Assembly (NCBI GenBank): GCA_900545525.1
Contig: UQZX01000004.1
Span: 1 to 64,000, forward strand
DNA length: 64,000 bases
Reading direction: 5' to 3'
Source of the DNA: an uncultured Prevotella sp.
GTDB lineage: Bacteria; Bacteroidota; Bacteroidia; Bacteroidales; Bacteroidaceae
Of the stretch, positions 53,831-63,549 are shown piece by piece. Every line of letters starts with the position of its first letter. Positions within the stretch are counted from its first letter, which is position 1. Made by a program: the position numbers and the translations under genes. The notes under the pieces are model-generated. The model ran no database searches. It was given only the letters and a program-made list of their open reading frames with translations, and was not told where the DNA came from.

Positions 53831-55140
53831 ACTCTTTAAAATGTTTTGTTGTTTTTTTCCACGATATATGATTTTTTTGTATTTGGAATATTTTCTTGTG
53901 ATCAGCACCTGTCAATCCTCTCTTAAAATGTCCTATATATTCATGTGCCCCCAATATATTCTGAACATTGGATATGGTACTTAACAATTCCCTTTCTTTC
54001 GTATCTTCTTTAGGAAATATAAAAGCTGTCATTAGTTGCTTTCCTTTGTATGGAACAATTGTTGCTATAGCGTCTCCAGCAGAACTCGGTTCGTTGAAAT
54101 AATTAGTGGATGTCTTAATATTAGTATCTCTATTCCAAACTGTAACCGAGACCTTGCTATTATATAAGTTATTTACATTCACACCTTCCATTTTTGACAA
54201 TATATCCGTGAATATATTGGAATATGCTTCTGCAGAGAGAGTTGCCTCTATAAAAGGAATATCCGTTACCATCCAACTCAGACCCGTTTTCTGCTTTACC
54301 CGGTATAGTTCTTCGTTCCTTATAATTATATTATCAGTTTCTTTATTATCTGAATACAGATAATTTCCAAATATAGTGTAATAATCATCCATTCCATCTG
54401 GATCAATCTTGTTCACGGGATTATCATGACAATAAACATACGGACTAATATCCGGATACTTCTCTGCCAGCGGGTCAACAGTATGCCAGCGTGCCAATAC
54501 AGGGTCGTACCAACGCGCGCCATAGTCATACCAGTCCAAGGCAAGAAGACGCTCCAGCTCCTTGCCGTTGTATTTGTAGCGTTGCCTGTTGCTTCCTGCG
54601 CTCTCGCCGAACAATGCGCCAAAGGGATAGTAGTGGTTCGTTTCTTCTACCGTGCCGTCAGCAGAAGCAACCACGCGAACATTGCCCTGATGGTCCATGA
54701 GATAGAAATGGTACACTGGCTGCTTGTTGCTGAATTTTACATAGCCGCCGTCGAAGAGTATGCGGTTCGGAACGGGTTTAATATTCTCATAGATGATATC
54801 ACCGCTATAGTCTATGCGGTGAACGCCATACAGCATGGCATACTCCTCTTCTGTAATTAGCAAGCCTGGACGGAACATCAAAGAGTCTCTGAGGCTGGGA
54901 TCTATTGGTTCACCTAAGTCATCACGGTTATTGACTGAAACATATACATCTGAAGACAAAGGGGATATTAAAGGGTCGTGTATATGAGGAAATTTTAACA
55001 GATATTCAGAACACAACTTCTCACCCGTAGAGCTATAGGTAAAGCTATGTACTTGCCGCTGCTGAAACTGACATGTTCGGGAAGGTTCATGACATTATAA
55101 ATTATCTGAGTTATTTCTTTATTACTATAAGTGAATAAGC
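53799..55140 (-). pseudogene. Orphan Rhs C-terminal cassette with metallopeptidase-like tip
   Basis: The open frame (405 residues from a TTG at 55016) holds the end of the Rhs core: YHFYLMDHQGNVRVVASADG, RQRYKYNGKELERLLALDWY, ARWYDPVLARWHTVDPLAEK and the DPDG junction. A unique tip of about 190 residues follows with HEYIGH in its C-terminal part, an HExxH zinc-peptidase signature. The Rhs frame can be traced upstream (to about 55140) through a frameshift near 55040, so the piece lacks its own start and signal. It is a displaced tip that can recombine into the full-length gene. It overlaps the immunity gene at 53830. Confidence 0.75.
54430..54766. repeat. Rhs core duplicate, copy 1 (337 bp)
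   Basis: Nearly identical to 56341-56677 at the nucleotide level, with same-length alignment and few differences. It codes the last Rhs core repeats up to the DPDG border. It is the recombination homology between orphan and full-length rhs. Confidence 0.85.
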
Positions 55141-55146
55141 AAGAAA

Positions 55147-55746
55147 CTATATAGAATCAACTAATATAATCTTAGAATGGAATTTTAAATTTCGTCTACG
55201 ATCCATTACACCTGCGTTATTCGATACAGAAGACCATACATTTTTGTGTGTCTTGGGGATTCCATATTTTTTTATCTCCGGGAAAAACAACAACAAATCT
55301 TTTTTGTCGAAATAATTATAATAACCGCTCAAAGATTTTAGCAAATAGATGATCTCACTATTCGCATAGACTATTTCATTTCTTGCATTTGCCCCATATT
55401 TATTATATGTAGTTTCAAAACTTACTGCAAACGTATCATATACAGCAACAATACGTGAATCTATACCAGGAACTCCTATTGTTGTATCACGAACAACCTT
55501 TGTACTGGATATATAATCTCTCAGTTTCACAAAATCAGAATGTGCAATACATATAGTGTCATATTTGACAAGTTCGGAATGCTTATCTTTCATAGCCATT
55601 TCTCTCATCACAGAGCATTCTTTAGAAATATTTGTATCTACAAAACCATGTAAGTAATATACTATTATTGTATCAGGACGTTCTGACTTACATCCTATAA
55701 AAAAAATGCAAATAAATGCTTGCAAAATAATTCTTCTTATACTCAT
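55147..55746 (-). CDS. Lipoprotein, probable immunity protein of the full Rhs toxin
   Basis: A 199-residue lipoprotein (lipobox FFIGC, Cys19). There is no known domain; the body is mixed alpha/beta with many Lys and Asp. It starts 11 nt after the Rhs stop and is on the same strand, as expected for the cognate immunity gene. It is not similar to the two lipoproteins behind the orphan cassette, matching the different toxin tips. Confidence 0.68.
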   Translation of the reverse strand: MSIRRIILQAFICIFFIGCKSERPDTIIVYYLHGFVDTNISKECSVMREMAMKDKHSELVKYDTICIAHSDFVKLRDYISSTKVVRDTTIGVPGIDSRIVAVYDTFAVSFETTYNKYGANARNEIVYANSEIIYLLKSLSGYYNYFDKKDLLLFFPEIKKYGIPKTHKNVWSSVSNNAGVMDRRRNLKFHSKIILVDSI

Positions 55747-55757
55747 AAAATCTTAAA

Positions 55758-58700
55758 TTAATATACCTTTGTCGGGTCTGAAACATCATATGTTTCACCT
55801 TTATGATTATATCTAATATCCTCCTTATTTGCTTTTGCCGTTTTTCTTTCACTTCCAGTAATTACTCTTCTTTCTTCTTTATTTTCATATCGTTCATCCT
55901 TTTGTTCTTTTCGTATTCTATAATTATGAGGATTTGTCGAATGACCTATGGCATGGTCAAACTCGTGTTCTAATCGTGTTGCTGGAGACTGCCTGCCGCC
56001 ATTAGATGTTTTAAGTCCTTTCCTTGATTCCCAATAAACATATGCATCACCATTATTATAATATTCAGTGCTAAATTCTTCATATAGTGTAGCGTCTCTT
56101 ACTTCTATATTATATTTGTTATTAGTCACAGCTCTTATCATATTTTCTCCTCCACCATTTCTCGCATTATAGAGATATGATTTTATAAAATCAAGTATAA
56201 ACGGATCTTTCGGCACTGATAATGATTTTTTCCCATGAAACCCTGTAAAGATAAAAGGTTTACATTCTCCTTGTTTATTTGTATACCATATCACAACTCT
56301 CTTTCCGTCCGGGTCAATGTTATTTACGGGATTATTCATGCAATAAACATACGGACTTACATCCGGATACTTCTCCGCCAGCGGGTCAACAGTATGCCAG
56401 CGTGCCAATACAGGGTCGTACCAACGCGCGCCATAGTCATACCAGTCCAAGGCAAGAAGACGCTCCAGCTCCTTGCCGTTGTATTTGTAGCGTTGCCTGT
56501 TGCTTCCTGCGCTCTCGCCGAACAATGCGCCAAAGGGATAGTAGTGGTTCGTTTCTTCTACCGTGCCGTCAGCAGAAGCTACCACGCGAACATTGCCCTG
56601 ATGGTCAGTGAGGTAGAAATGGTACACTGGCTGCTTGTTGCTGAACGTTACATAGCCGCCGTCGAAGAGTATGCGGTCGGGTATCGAGCGGAGGTCTTCA
56701 TAGATGACGTTGCCGCAATAGTCCGTACGGTGTGCACCGTATATCAAGGCATACTGATTGTCGCCAAGCTGAGGACGGTCTTTGTCTATAAGCGAATCTC
56801 TGATGCCGGGCCCCACAGGACCATCCAAACCTCCAAGACTGTTCCCAAAACCTGATTGTCCGGATGACAGGGTCCTTATACCCGGCTCATGCAGGCGGGG
56901 AAGCTCAAGCATGTAGTTGGCCTGCAATTTCTCGCCAGTGGCTGAATATGCAAGACTCATATACCTGCCCGTATTAAACCGTATGTGCTCAGGCTTGAGG
57001 ATAATATTGTATGTAATCTCTGATATGCCCCTGTTCTTGTCACACACCATGTTACCGTCATCGTCATAGAGGTATTCCGTCTCCTCGTCTGCACCGTCTG
57101 AGAAGTGCATCGCTCCCTTGTAGCAGGGACTCTCCACGGCGTTGCTCACCTTTACAAGCCGGTTGCCATCATACTCATAGAACAGGTCGTCAACCTTGCC
57201 GTATGTGCCGTCGTCATGAAGACCGTTGCGGCTCAGCGACTCGATGTTTCCTTGTTTGTCGTAACTGTAAGAAGTGCTGTACCTGTCATTATTCTCATTG
57301 TTTTCCTCAGTATATATTGCCCCGCTCAGGCGCGACAGGCCGTCATACCTGAAGCTGTAACGCCGCGTAACATCGTTCAATGAGCTCCATTCAACAGATG
57401 CCATGTTCCCGTTGAACGCCGTTCCCTGGCCATCATGGTCCATACCATAGCACACCGACATGTTGAACAGGCTGCCGGTTATGCCGGTTGTCCACGAGCG
57501 TGCGTTGTACTCATAGCTCTGTAAAAGTCCCTGACCGCCGTTGCGGCTGTCGCTCCTTACATGGCCGAGTTCATCGTATGTCAGGTTCCTTATCGTTACG
57601 GGAGTGCCGCCGTTCACGCTGTGCGTGACGGTAAGCAGACGCCCGGCATGGTCGTATGTGTTGGACGTCTCTACCGTCGTGGTGGATAGACGTGGCTGTA
57701 TTTTTGATGTATGCACATGCAAGTGTGCCGTCTCCTGTCCAATAAAATTATATGCATAATAGTGTGCATCGGTGCCCGACAGATGGTTTGTTGATTTTGT
57801 CTGTATTATACGCTGACGGTCATCATAATATATTGCCTCATGAAGATATGGCACTTTCATGTCATTGGAAGAAAGGCAGGCTGAGACGGTTCCCGTGAGC
57901 AGGCCGTACGCTTTGTTCAGCTTCTTGCCGTAGCCCTCTTTCCAGGTATACATCAGGCTGTCGTTTCCGGATAAGAAATCATATCTGTCATAATAACTTA
58001 CTTTCAGAAGCTTTGGCGCAGACAGGCTTATGCCTTGTATCTCATAGCCCATGAATTCGTCTGACAATCCTGTATAAGTACAATATGGCATGGTGGATAT
58101 GAATGGGGGATCTGCTTGTATCGGGATGTTGTATGAGCAGATTCCAGTGATACATTCCCTGCCGAATATGTCATATATATGGAAGGTGCTCTCGCCGCGT
58201 CTGCGCTGCCCGCCGGTCTGCACATACATCGGACGGTCTGCACCGTCATAAACGGTAAGTACAGGTTCTACACCTGGAAGCTTCGAATAGCAGCGGCGTC
58301 TGCGCCGGTCGTATCCATATATGTAGGCATAGTCCTTTATGTCTGCCGCATCCAGTGTGCCGGACGTGTATTTGTCCGACAAGGATGGAGGTATCACTGC
58401 CACAAGATTACCCTCGCCGTCGTACACATAGTATGTGTCGTATAATATTTTTGAAGCACCGGCATGATCTATGGAACGTGACAACAATATGCGCCCCATC
58501 CTGTCCTTGAACACCAATACCGCATGCCCGTCCTCATCCTCCTTGCGGGTCACCAGTAAAGAGCCCGCGACATGGCTGCCTGATATGGAAACATGCGGCA
58601 GTGTATTGCCGCTATTTGAAGTATTATATTGCAGGCAGTTCAATGTATCATTACCAGAAACATTGGTGAGATATTCATATCTTACAGCCTTGCCGAGAGC

Positions 58701-59225
58701 ATGCCAGACCTCTCCCGGTCCGGTTGTGCTTGTCACCGCCCCGCCTGGCATCGGTTCATATTCACAGGCAGTGAAAGGATGCGTGTCATTCCACATACCG
58801 GCAGCTGCGGCTGAAAAGCCGCTGAACGGCGTGTACTGCCCCGGTGATGAAGGCGTTACGGATGTGGGGAGCCATTCACGTGCCTTGCGGCCATGTGCGT
58901 CATACTCATGAAATATAACCAAATCATTATGTGCCGTGGTCTCATCAACCTTGACCTCTTCTTTTAGCCTGCCGAAGCCATCATAATATTTTACGGCGAA
59001 TCTTCCGTCAGTGTCTTTACCAGTAAGACTGGTAAACGACACGACATTGCTGGTATTGGCACTCACCGGAAAATGCACGGGTTCTGTGGCAAACTCATCT
59101 TCCGCAGTGGGCAGAAATATGAATACTTCATCAAACGGTGTAATCATATCATCATCCTGACAGTATGCTTCTTGCCCCAAAAGCAACAGGACCAATAACA
59201 GTATTCTCATTTCACTGGTTTTCAT
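55758..59225 (-). CDS. Secreted Rhs-repeat toxin with metallopeptidase-like tip
   Basis: From the start at 59225 (1155 residues) a signal peptide (MRILLLVLLLLGQEAYC) leads into a YD-repeat shell (YYDGFGRLKEEV, YDRRRRRCYSKLPG, YDHAGRLLTVTHSV). It then has the Rhs core with DWYDYGARWYDP and the DPDG border. The tip after DPDG (about 175 residues) contains LEHEFDHAIGH, an HExxHxxGH-type zinc-peptidase signature. The longer frame to 59372 overlaps the upstream gene by 161 nt; the 59225 start overlaps it by only 14 nt. The shell should encapsulate and deliver the tip. Confidence 0.85.
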   Translation of the reverse strand: MKTSEMRILLLVLLLLGQEAYCQDDDMITPFDEVFIFLPTAEDEFATEPVHFPVSANTSNVVSFTSLTGKDTDGRFAVKYYDGFGRLKEEVKVDETTAHNDLVIFHEYDAHGRKAREWLPTSVTPSSPGQYTPFSGFSAAAAGMWNDTHPFTACEYEPMPGGAVTSTTGPGEVWHALGKAVRYEYLTNVSGNDTLNCLQYNTSNSGNTLPHVSISGSHVAGSLLVTRKEDEDGHAVLVFKDRMGRILLSRSIDHAGASKILYDTYYVYDGEGNLVAVIPPSLSDKYTSGTLDAADIKDYAYIYGYDRRRRRCYSKLPGVEPVLTVYDGADRPMYVQTGGQRRRGESTFHIYDIFGRECITGICSYNIPIQADPPFISTMPYCTYTGLSDEFMGYEIQGISLSAPKLLKVSYYDRYDFLSGNDSLMYTWKEGYGKKLNKAYGLLTGTVSACLSSNDMKVPYLHEAIYYDDRQRIIQTKSTNHLSGTDAHYYAYNFIGQETAHLHVHTSKIQPRLSTTTVETSNTYDHAGRLLTVTHSVNGGTPVTIRNLTYDELGHVRSDSRNGGQGLLQSYEYNARSWTTGITGSLFNMSVCYGMDHDGQGTAFNGNMASVEWSSLNDVTRRYSFRYDGLSRLSGAIYTEENNENNDRYSTSYSYDKQGNIESLSRNGLHDDGTYGKVDDLFYEYDGNRLVKVSNAVESPCYKGAMHFSDGADEETEYLYDDDGNMVCDKNRGISEITYNIILKPEHIRFNTGRYMSLAYSATGEKLQANYMLELPRLHEPGIRTLSSGQSGFGNSLGGLDGPVGPGIRDSLIDKDRPQLGDNQYALIYGAHRTDYCGNVIYEDLRSIPDRILFDGGYVTFSNKQPVYHFYLTDHQGNVRVVASADGTVEETNHYYPFGALFGESAGSNRQRYKYNGKELERLLALDWYDYGARWYDPVLARWHTVDPLAEKYPDVSPYVYCMNNPVNNIDPDGKRVVIWYTNKQGECKPFIFTGFHGKKSLSVPKDPFILDFIKSYLYNARNGGGENMIRAVTNNKYNIEVRDATLYEEFSTEYYNNGDAYVYWESRKGLKTSNGGRQSPATRLEHEFDHAIGHSTNPHNYRIRKEQKDERYENKEERRVITGSERKTAKANKEDIRYNHKGETYDVSDPTKVY
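56341..56677. repeat. Rhs core duplicate, copy 2 (337 bp)
   Basis: The partner of 54430-54766, inside the full-length rhs gene. Beyond both edges the similarity falls off sharply on the tip side. Confidence 0.85.
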
Positions 59226-62200
59226 CATTGCTCTTAGTCTTATAATGATATTCATACTGGTTAAGTATTCTCTTTCTATCTTTATATGCGTCCATGTAGT
59301 ATTTCTCGTATAAACGCCCGAGAGGGTCATACTTGCATACAGTGGCAGTGCCGTCCGGCAAAACAACGGCATAAAGCTGCATGTCTGAATTATATAAGTA
59401 AAAATGGAATATGGATGATTTCATCCAATTTCTGAAATATGTCACGCCATAATAAGGCTGGTCGTACATGTTTCGTATTTCATATTCTGATATTTCCGAT
59501 TCTTTCCCTATACAAGTATCTGCTTCCTCTACAGTCGCATTTTCTATTTCGAAAAACAGTTTCTGACCTTTAAAGCCCCAATAGTATAAATTCTGCTTGC
59601 CGTCTTTTTCCACCACCGTCGGTTTGCCGTAAGCATTTACAGCAGTCACTTTAAAATCGGTTCTTTGGGTCTGTTCATCACCCCACGATGTTGTCTTTGA
59701 CTTAATATATGGTATTTGTGTCGCAGTGGAACCATATTCATATTTTTCTGTAGTTACAGCATTGCCTTCCACCGTTTGTTTTTCCGATACCGGAGACAAT
59801 ATGTTAAGTTGTTTCATCCAGTCATATTCTGCACTTTCAGAAGCATATTTATATGTTATCATCCGTTCTTTACTGCCACTTATCAGAAAACGTTCTTTGT
59901 CTATTAACTTATTAGGATTGTAAGAATATGTATTATAAGAATTATATGCCCCGCTTTTTGTATATGTGGTGTCACGGGTAATCACGGGGAAATATCTGTA
60001 GGTATGCGTTGCGGCAAGCCATCCAGCCTTACCCGTCATCAAATTAAACGGTGAATTATTAATTATTATTTCTTGCTGGTATGCCGTCTTAATGGTATTG
60101 CCGACTGTTTTTGCATATTCGACGGTCTTTTTTTGTTTTAGATTATCATGGCTGTCGTAAACTTCTTCAGACAACAACTTTCCACGTTCATACGCATGGC
60201 TTGTATAAGGCGATATGGCATCACCTCCATTTGCCGTAGAATACGAATATTTCTCGTCTTTATGATAAATCCCGAACATGTCTTTGTCGTAATTGGAATA
60301 CCGGTATTTAGTATACCCCAAGGATTTGCCCGAACCGTCAAGGGTCTCTTCTATTACACATGAATAGCCTACATCTGGTGTATTTTGATTGGTTATGGGC
60401 ATCTGAAAACCATTTGCTGACTCCAAATGTAAAATGACATTGTTATAAGTGTAATCCATGACATGAACAGGATCGCCTCTGGATATACCGCTGCTTTTAC
60501 CTTTTTTGTCTTCCCTATAATAATATTTCTTTGAAGAAACCAACATGTCGTTTTCATCAATGTTTTTTATTTCTGCTATACGCAATCCTCCCGCATTCCC
60601 GTTCTCTTCGATAATGGTGTTATGGTCTGAGGACATTTTTTTTGAATAATCGTGCAATTCATAAGTAAATTGTGTCCGTCCTCCCGTAGGATATGTGATT
60701 TCTGACAGGGTTTCTGCTTTTGTCGCATAAAAAGAAGGAGGCGTTTTTGAAATATTGGGGATGGCATTTATTTCATAATCAGAACCATTATAATAGCCCC
60801 ATGAATCGGTTTTTGCCAATAAATATCTGTATGGTAACTTTCGCTCCAAATCATATTTGAATTTATATACAGGCATATCGTAAACGGATGTTTCATTGGG
60901 TACATCATATCCCCAAGGTTTTGGTATTAATTTAGGAATTCCTGTTCTCATACAAATTAACGACAATTTCATTCGTTCCATACCGGTTAAAAAATAATCA
61001 AAATAAATGGATTTGCTGTTCTGGCTATAATTATTAATTATAGATATACGGTGCAATATCTTTTTGGTTAGTCTGTTTGCAATGGCTCGCCGTGTCTCCA
61101 TTTCTGTTCCACGTTCTCCGATATCCATATAAAACAAAAACTGGCCGGCAGGGTCTTCTATTGAGTTTGAATAGTTTGATCCTCTTGTTCCATCACCTCG
61201 ACCTGACTTCCAATACAGAGCTTTGTTATCCCTGAAAAAACGTTCTCCATAATTGTTTTGCTCGAAATATGTAAATCTGATTGTTTCGTTAAGTGTTTCA
61301 ATAGATGTGAGACAAGCGGGAAACAATAAGAAGCCGGTAAAACCTCGTAATCCATTTTGATATATACTTGGTTGTTCTGATGCTACGTTGTATAAAGTCT
61401 TTTTTTGTGGTACATATCGTATATCGCACATTATGGAAGATGTGTCATAATTGAATTTTATAACGCGCTTGTCTGTCGTGATTATCTTTGACAACCGCCA
61501 TGTCACCGGTATCAATGGGTTCGTAGCACGTGCGTAATAGGGTACGCTGTATTCGGTGGCATTAATACCGCCGAACTCGTAACGGCAACCATCGGGCGTG
61601 ACAAGCGTGAACTTGTTGAAAAATCTGTTATGGTCTTTTCTGTCTGACCAGCCTGACGTATCAAAACGTTTTTCAAGTTTGCTGCGGTTTATAAAGCCTT
61701 CACCGTTTGCAGGGTTGAACTCCACCTTTATGTCATGGTCGGAAGCAACAGTCCATCCTCCATCCTCGTTATAATAGAAATTCCCTGTATATCCACAGAA
61801 GTTGAAAGAGAACTCGTCGGGCGTAAGTTCAAAGAAATCATCTCCTCGCAACTTATCTTGAGTCATTTGACGAAATGACTCATTTGAGATATTCTTCATT
61901 TTATAAGAATGGGAATAAAAGCCATGCGGGACATTGTCTTCTCCGCATAACTCGTCGTACATGCAATTTACAGTACGCGTTATATAGCCGCCGGCAATAA
62001 GGTTCCAGCCTAAGCCCATTGAGCCGGATTGTGAGTGTGGCTTTACCGATGCCAGGTGATAATTTGCTGATAAAGGAAGGACATAATCGCCAACCTTTAT
62101 GTCGTACAGAGGTATCGAAATATCGGGTATGCCTGTATAATGGCCTACGGGAATTGTACCAAACATGCCAAGACCGGCGACTTCGGGAGAGGGAACATTG

Positions 62201-62301
62201 TGTACCGGACCGACCTGGGCACAGGCAGGCAAGAATGCGAACTGAACCAACAGCATTAACTGTGCCTTTATGTTGTAAAAAAACTTTTGCATAGCCATCA
62301 T
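59212..62301 (-). CDS. SpvB/TcB-like N-terminal Rhs partner protein
   Basis: A 1029-residue secreted protein (signal peptide ending LPACAQ). The opening matches Bacteroidetes Rhs leader proteins: VAGLGMFGTIPVGHYTG, IPLYDIKVGDYVLPLSANYH, GSMGLGWNLIAGGYITR. The rest is beta-rich with YD-like segments near the end (CKYDPLGRLYEKYYMD). It probably forms the N-terminal half of the toxin shell (TcB-like) split from the TcC-like next gene, which overlaps by 14 nt. It follows the 62298 gene with a 4-nt overlap. Confidence 0.82.
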   Translation of the reverse strand: MMAMQKFFYNIKAQLMLLVQFAFLPACAQVGPVHNVPSPEVAGLGMFGTIPVGHYTGIPDISIPLYDIKVGDYVLPLSANYHLASVKPHSQSGSMGLGWNLIAGGYITRTVNCMYDELCGEDNVPHGFYSHSYKMKNISNESFRQMTQDKLRGDDFFELTPDEFSFNFCGYTGNFYYNEDGGWTVASDHDIKVEFNPANGEGFINRSKLEKRFDTSGWSDRKDHNRFFNKFTLVTPDGCRYEFGGINATEYSVPYYARATNPLIPVTWRLSKIITTDKRVIKFNYDTSSIMCDIRYVPQKKTLYNVASEQPSIYQNGLRGFTGFLLFPACLTSIETLNETIRFTYFEQNNYGERFFRDNKALYWKSGRGDGTRGSNYSNSIEDPAGQFLFYMDIGERGTEMETRRAIANRLTKKILHRISIINNYSQNSKSIYFDYFLTGMERMKLSLICMRTGIPKLIPKPWGYDVPNETSVYDMPVYKFKYDLERKLPYRYLLAKTDSWGYYNGSDYEINAIPNISKTPPSFYATKAETLSEITYPTGGRTQFTYELHDYSKKMSSDHNTIIEENGNAGGLRIAEIKNIDENDMLVSSKKYYYREDKKGKSSGISRGDPVHVMDYTYNNVILHLESANGFQMPITNQNTPDVGYSCVIEETLDGSGKSLGYTKYRYSNYDKDMFGIYHKDEKYSYSTANGGDAISPYTSHAYERGKLLSEEVYDSHDNLKQKKTVEYAKTVGNTIKTAYQQEIIINNSPFNLMTGKAGWLAATHTYRYFPVITRDTTYTKSGAYNSYNTYSYNPNKLIDKERFLISGSKERMITYKYASESAEYDWMKQLNILSPVSEKQTVEGNAVTTEKYEYGSTATQIPYIKSKTTSWGDEQTQRTDFKVTAVNAYGKPTVVEKDGKQNLYYWGFKGQKLFFEIENATVEEADTCIGKESEISEYEIRNMYDQPYYGVTYFRNWMKSSIFHFYLYNSDMQLYAVVLPDGTATVCKYDPLGRLYEKYYMDAYKDRKRILNQYEYHYKTKSNDENQ

Positions 62302-63407
62302 TTTAATGATATGGTTTGTGTATATCTACATCCATCAACATCTACATAGACAATGTATATTCCCCTTCTGCACCCCGACATGTCAATGTTCTCAACGTAT
62401 GCGCCTGCCGGTACCTGCCTTTTGCCGCTGGCGAAAACAAGTTTGCCATCGTGTGTGGATATTCCGTATGACACTTCCGACTGCCCGTCAAGACGGTATT
62501 CAACCGTGACAGACGAATTGCCTTGCAGATATATTTCGTAATCAACCAGCTTGTTACGAGTATCTCCGTTTGTCTCATCATCGGGTGCAAAATGCCGTGC
62601 GTAGCTGTATCCGGCATCATCGCCCATGCCTTCTTGCACGGAAGGCGGCAGATAGAAGACCTGTGCATAAGGTTTGTGTTCGCTTCCGTACACATAAGTA
62701 AGATGTGTCTCCAACACCGGATATCTGTATCCTGCGGCATACCATCGGTAAATGTCGGTTTTCAGGAGATAAGGTTTCTTGTCCAGCCAACGTTTTATGC
62801 TGTCTTCGCCCAACGGTGTTGACGATATTGCCATTATACTGTCCAACGGATAACTGGAACCTGCCAGAAAACGCTCGGTATGTATACGCGTTACATTGCG
62901 CAGGGTATCGCCTCCGGGAACAACAATGGCACCGCAGGCATCGGCCTTGACGCTGTATCTGCCGAAGCTCCTAACCGCCACCTTGTCACAATATGTGCCA
63001 GTACCGTGGAAAAAGCCCGAATATGAATCACCGTATGACATGGGAAAGCGTAAGAACACCTCCTTATCGTCATAGCATATCTTTGTGGAATTGTTTTCAA
63101 AACCGTCTATGAAAAGCGTGTCACGGCAGAGCTTGTAATAATATATCGTACCGTTCTCTGTGTACGCCACACGTGCTGTACTGTCGGAAACATCACGTAT
63201 TTTCGCCTTGTTGCCTTCACTTATGATGTCAACATCGCTTATGTCCCACAACACACTTTTACCACTAACGCTCAGGTCTTTATAAGACAGCTCTTTCTTG
63301 ACAAGCACATCGCCGTCGCGAAACATATTAGACATCATCCGTATGCCACCTTGACCATGGCAGACAATGGGCAGCATACACATCAGCAGAAATACGGCAC
63401 ACCTCAT
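62298..63407 (-). CDS. Secreted protein with T9SS-like sorting tail, first of the Rhs operon
   Basis: A 369-residue protein with a signal peptide (MRCAVFLLMCMLPIVCHG). It has a beta-rich middle (VLWDISDVDIISEGNKAK, YYYKLCRDTLFIDGF) and a C-terminus resembling a type A T9SS sorting domain (YGISTHDGKLVFASG, GIYIVYVDVDGCRYTQT). It is unknown otherwise. The 4-nt overlap with the SpvB-like gene indicates a joint operon: probably a surface docking or export partner of the Rhs proteins. Confidence 0.7.
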   Translation of the reverse strand: MRCAVFLLMCMLPIVCHGQGGIRMMSNMFRDGDVLVKKELSYKDLSVSGKSVLWDISDVDIISEGNKAKIRDVSDSTARVAYTENGTIYYYKLCRDTLFIDGFENNSTKICYDDKEVFLRFPMSYGDSYSGFFHGTGTYCDKVAVRSFGRYSVKADACGAIVVPGGDTLRNVTRIHTERFLAGSSYPLDSIMAISSTPLGEDSIKRWLDKKPYLLKTDIYRWYAAGYRYPVLETHLTYVYGSEHKPYAQVFYLPPSVQEGMGDDAGYSYARHFAPDDETNGDTRNKLVDYEIYLQGNSSVTVEYRLDGQSEVSYGISTHDGKLVFASGKRQVPAGAYVENIDMSGCRRGIYIVYVDVDGCRYTQTISLK

Positions 63408-63549
63408 AGGCAGAACTATTTATGTGCCGTAAATATACGTAAAAATATTGAGAATAGGATAATTTATACAAAAATATATAAGTAAATTGTGCACAACACG
63501 CCACACTCCCTCATGTAAAGACGGGAGCGGCGGCAGTTGCTTAAAGGCG

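Noticed and set aside
59225..59372. Upstream extension of the Rhs reading frame
   Set aside because: It overlaps the SpvB-like gene by 161 nt in another frame, whereas the 59225 start has a signal peptide right behind it.
52419..63407. Type VI secretion Rhs effector
   Set aside because: The proteins have Sec signal peptides and no PAAR/VgrG or T6SS structural genes are nearby; type IX or another route fits better.
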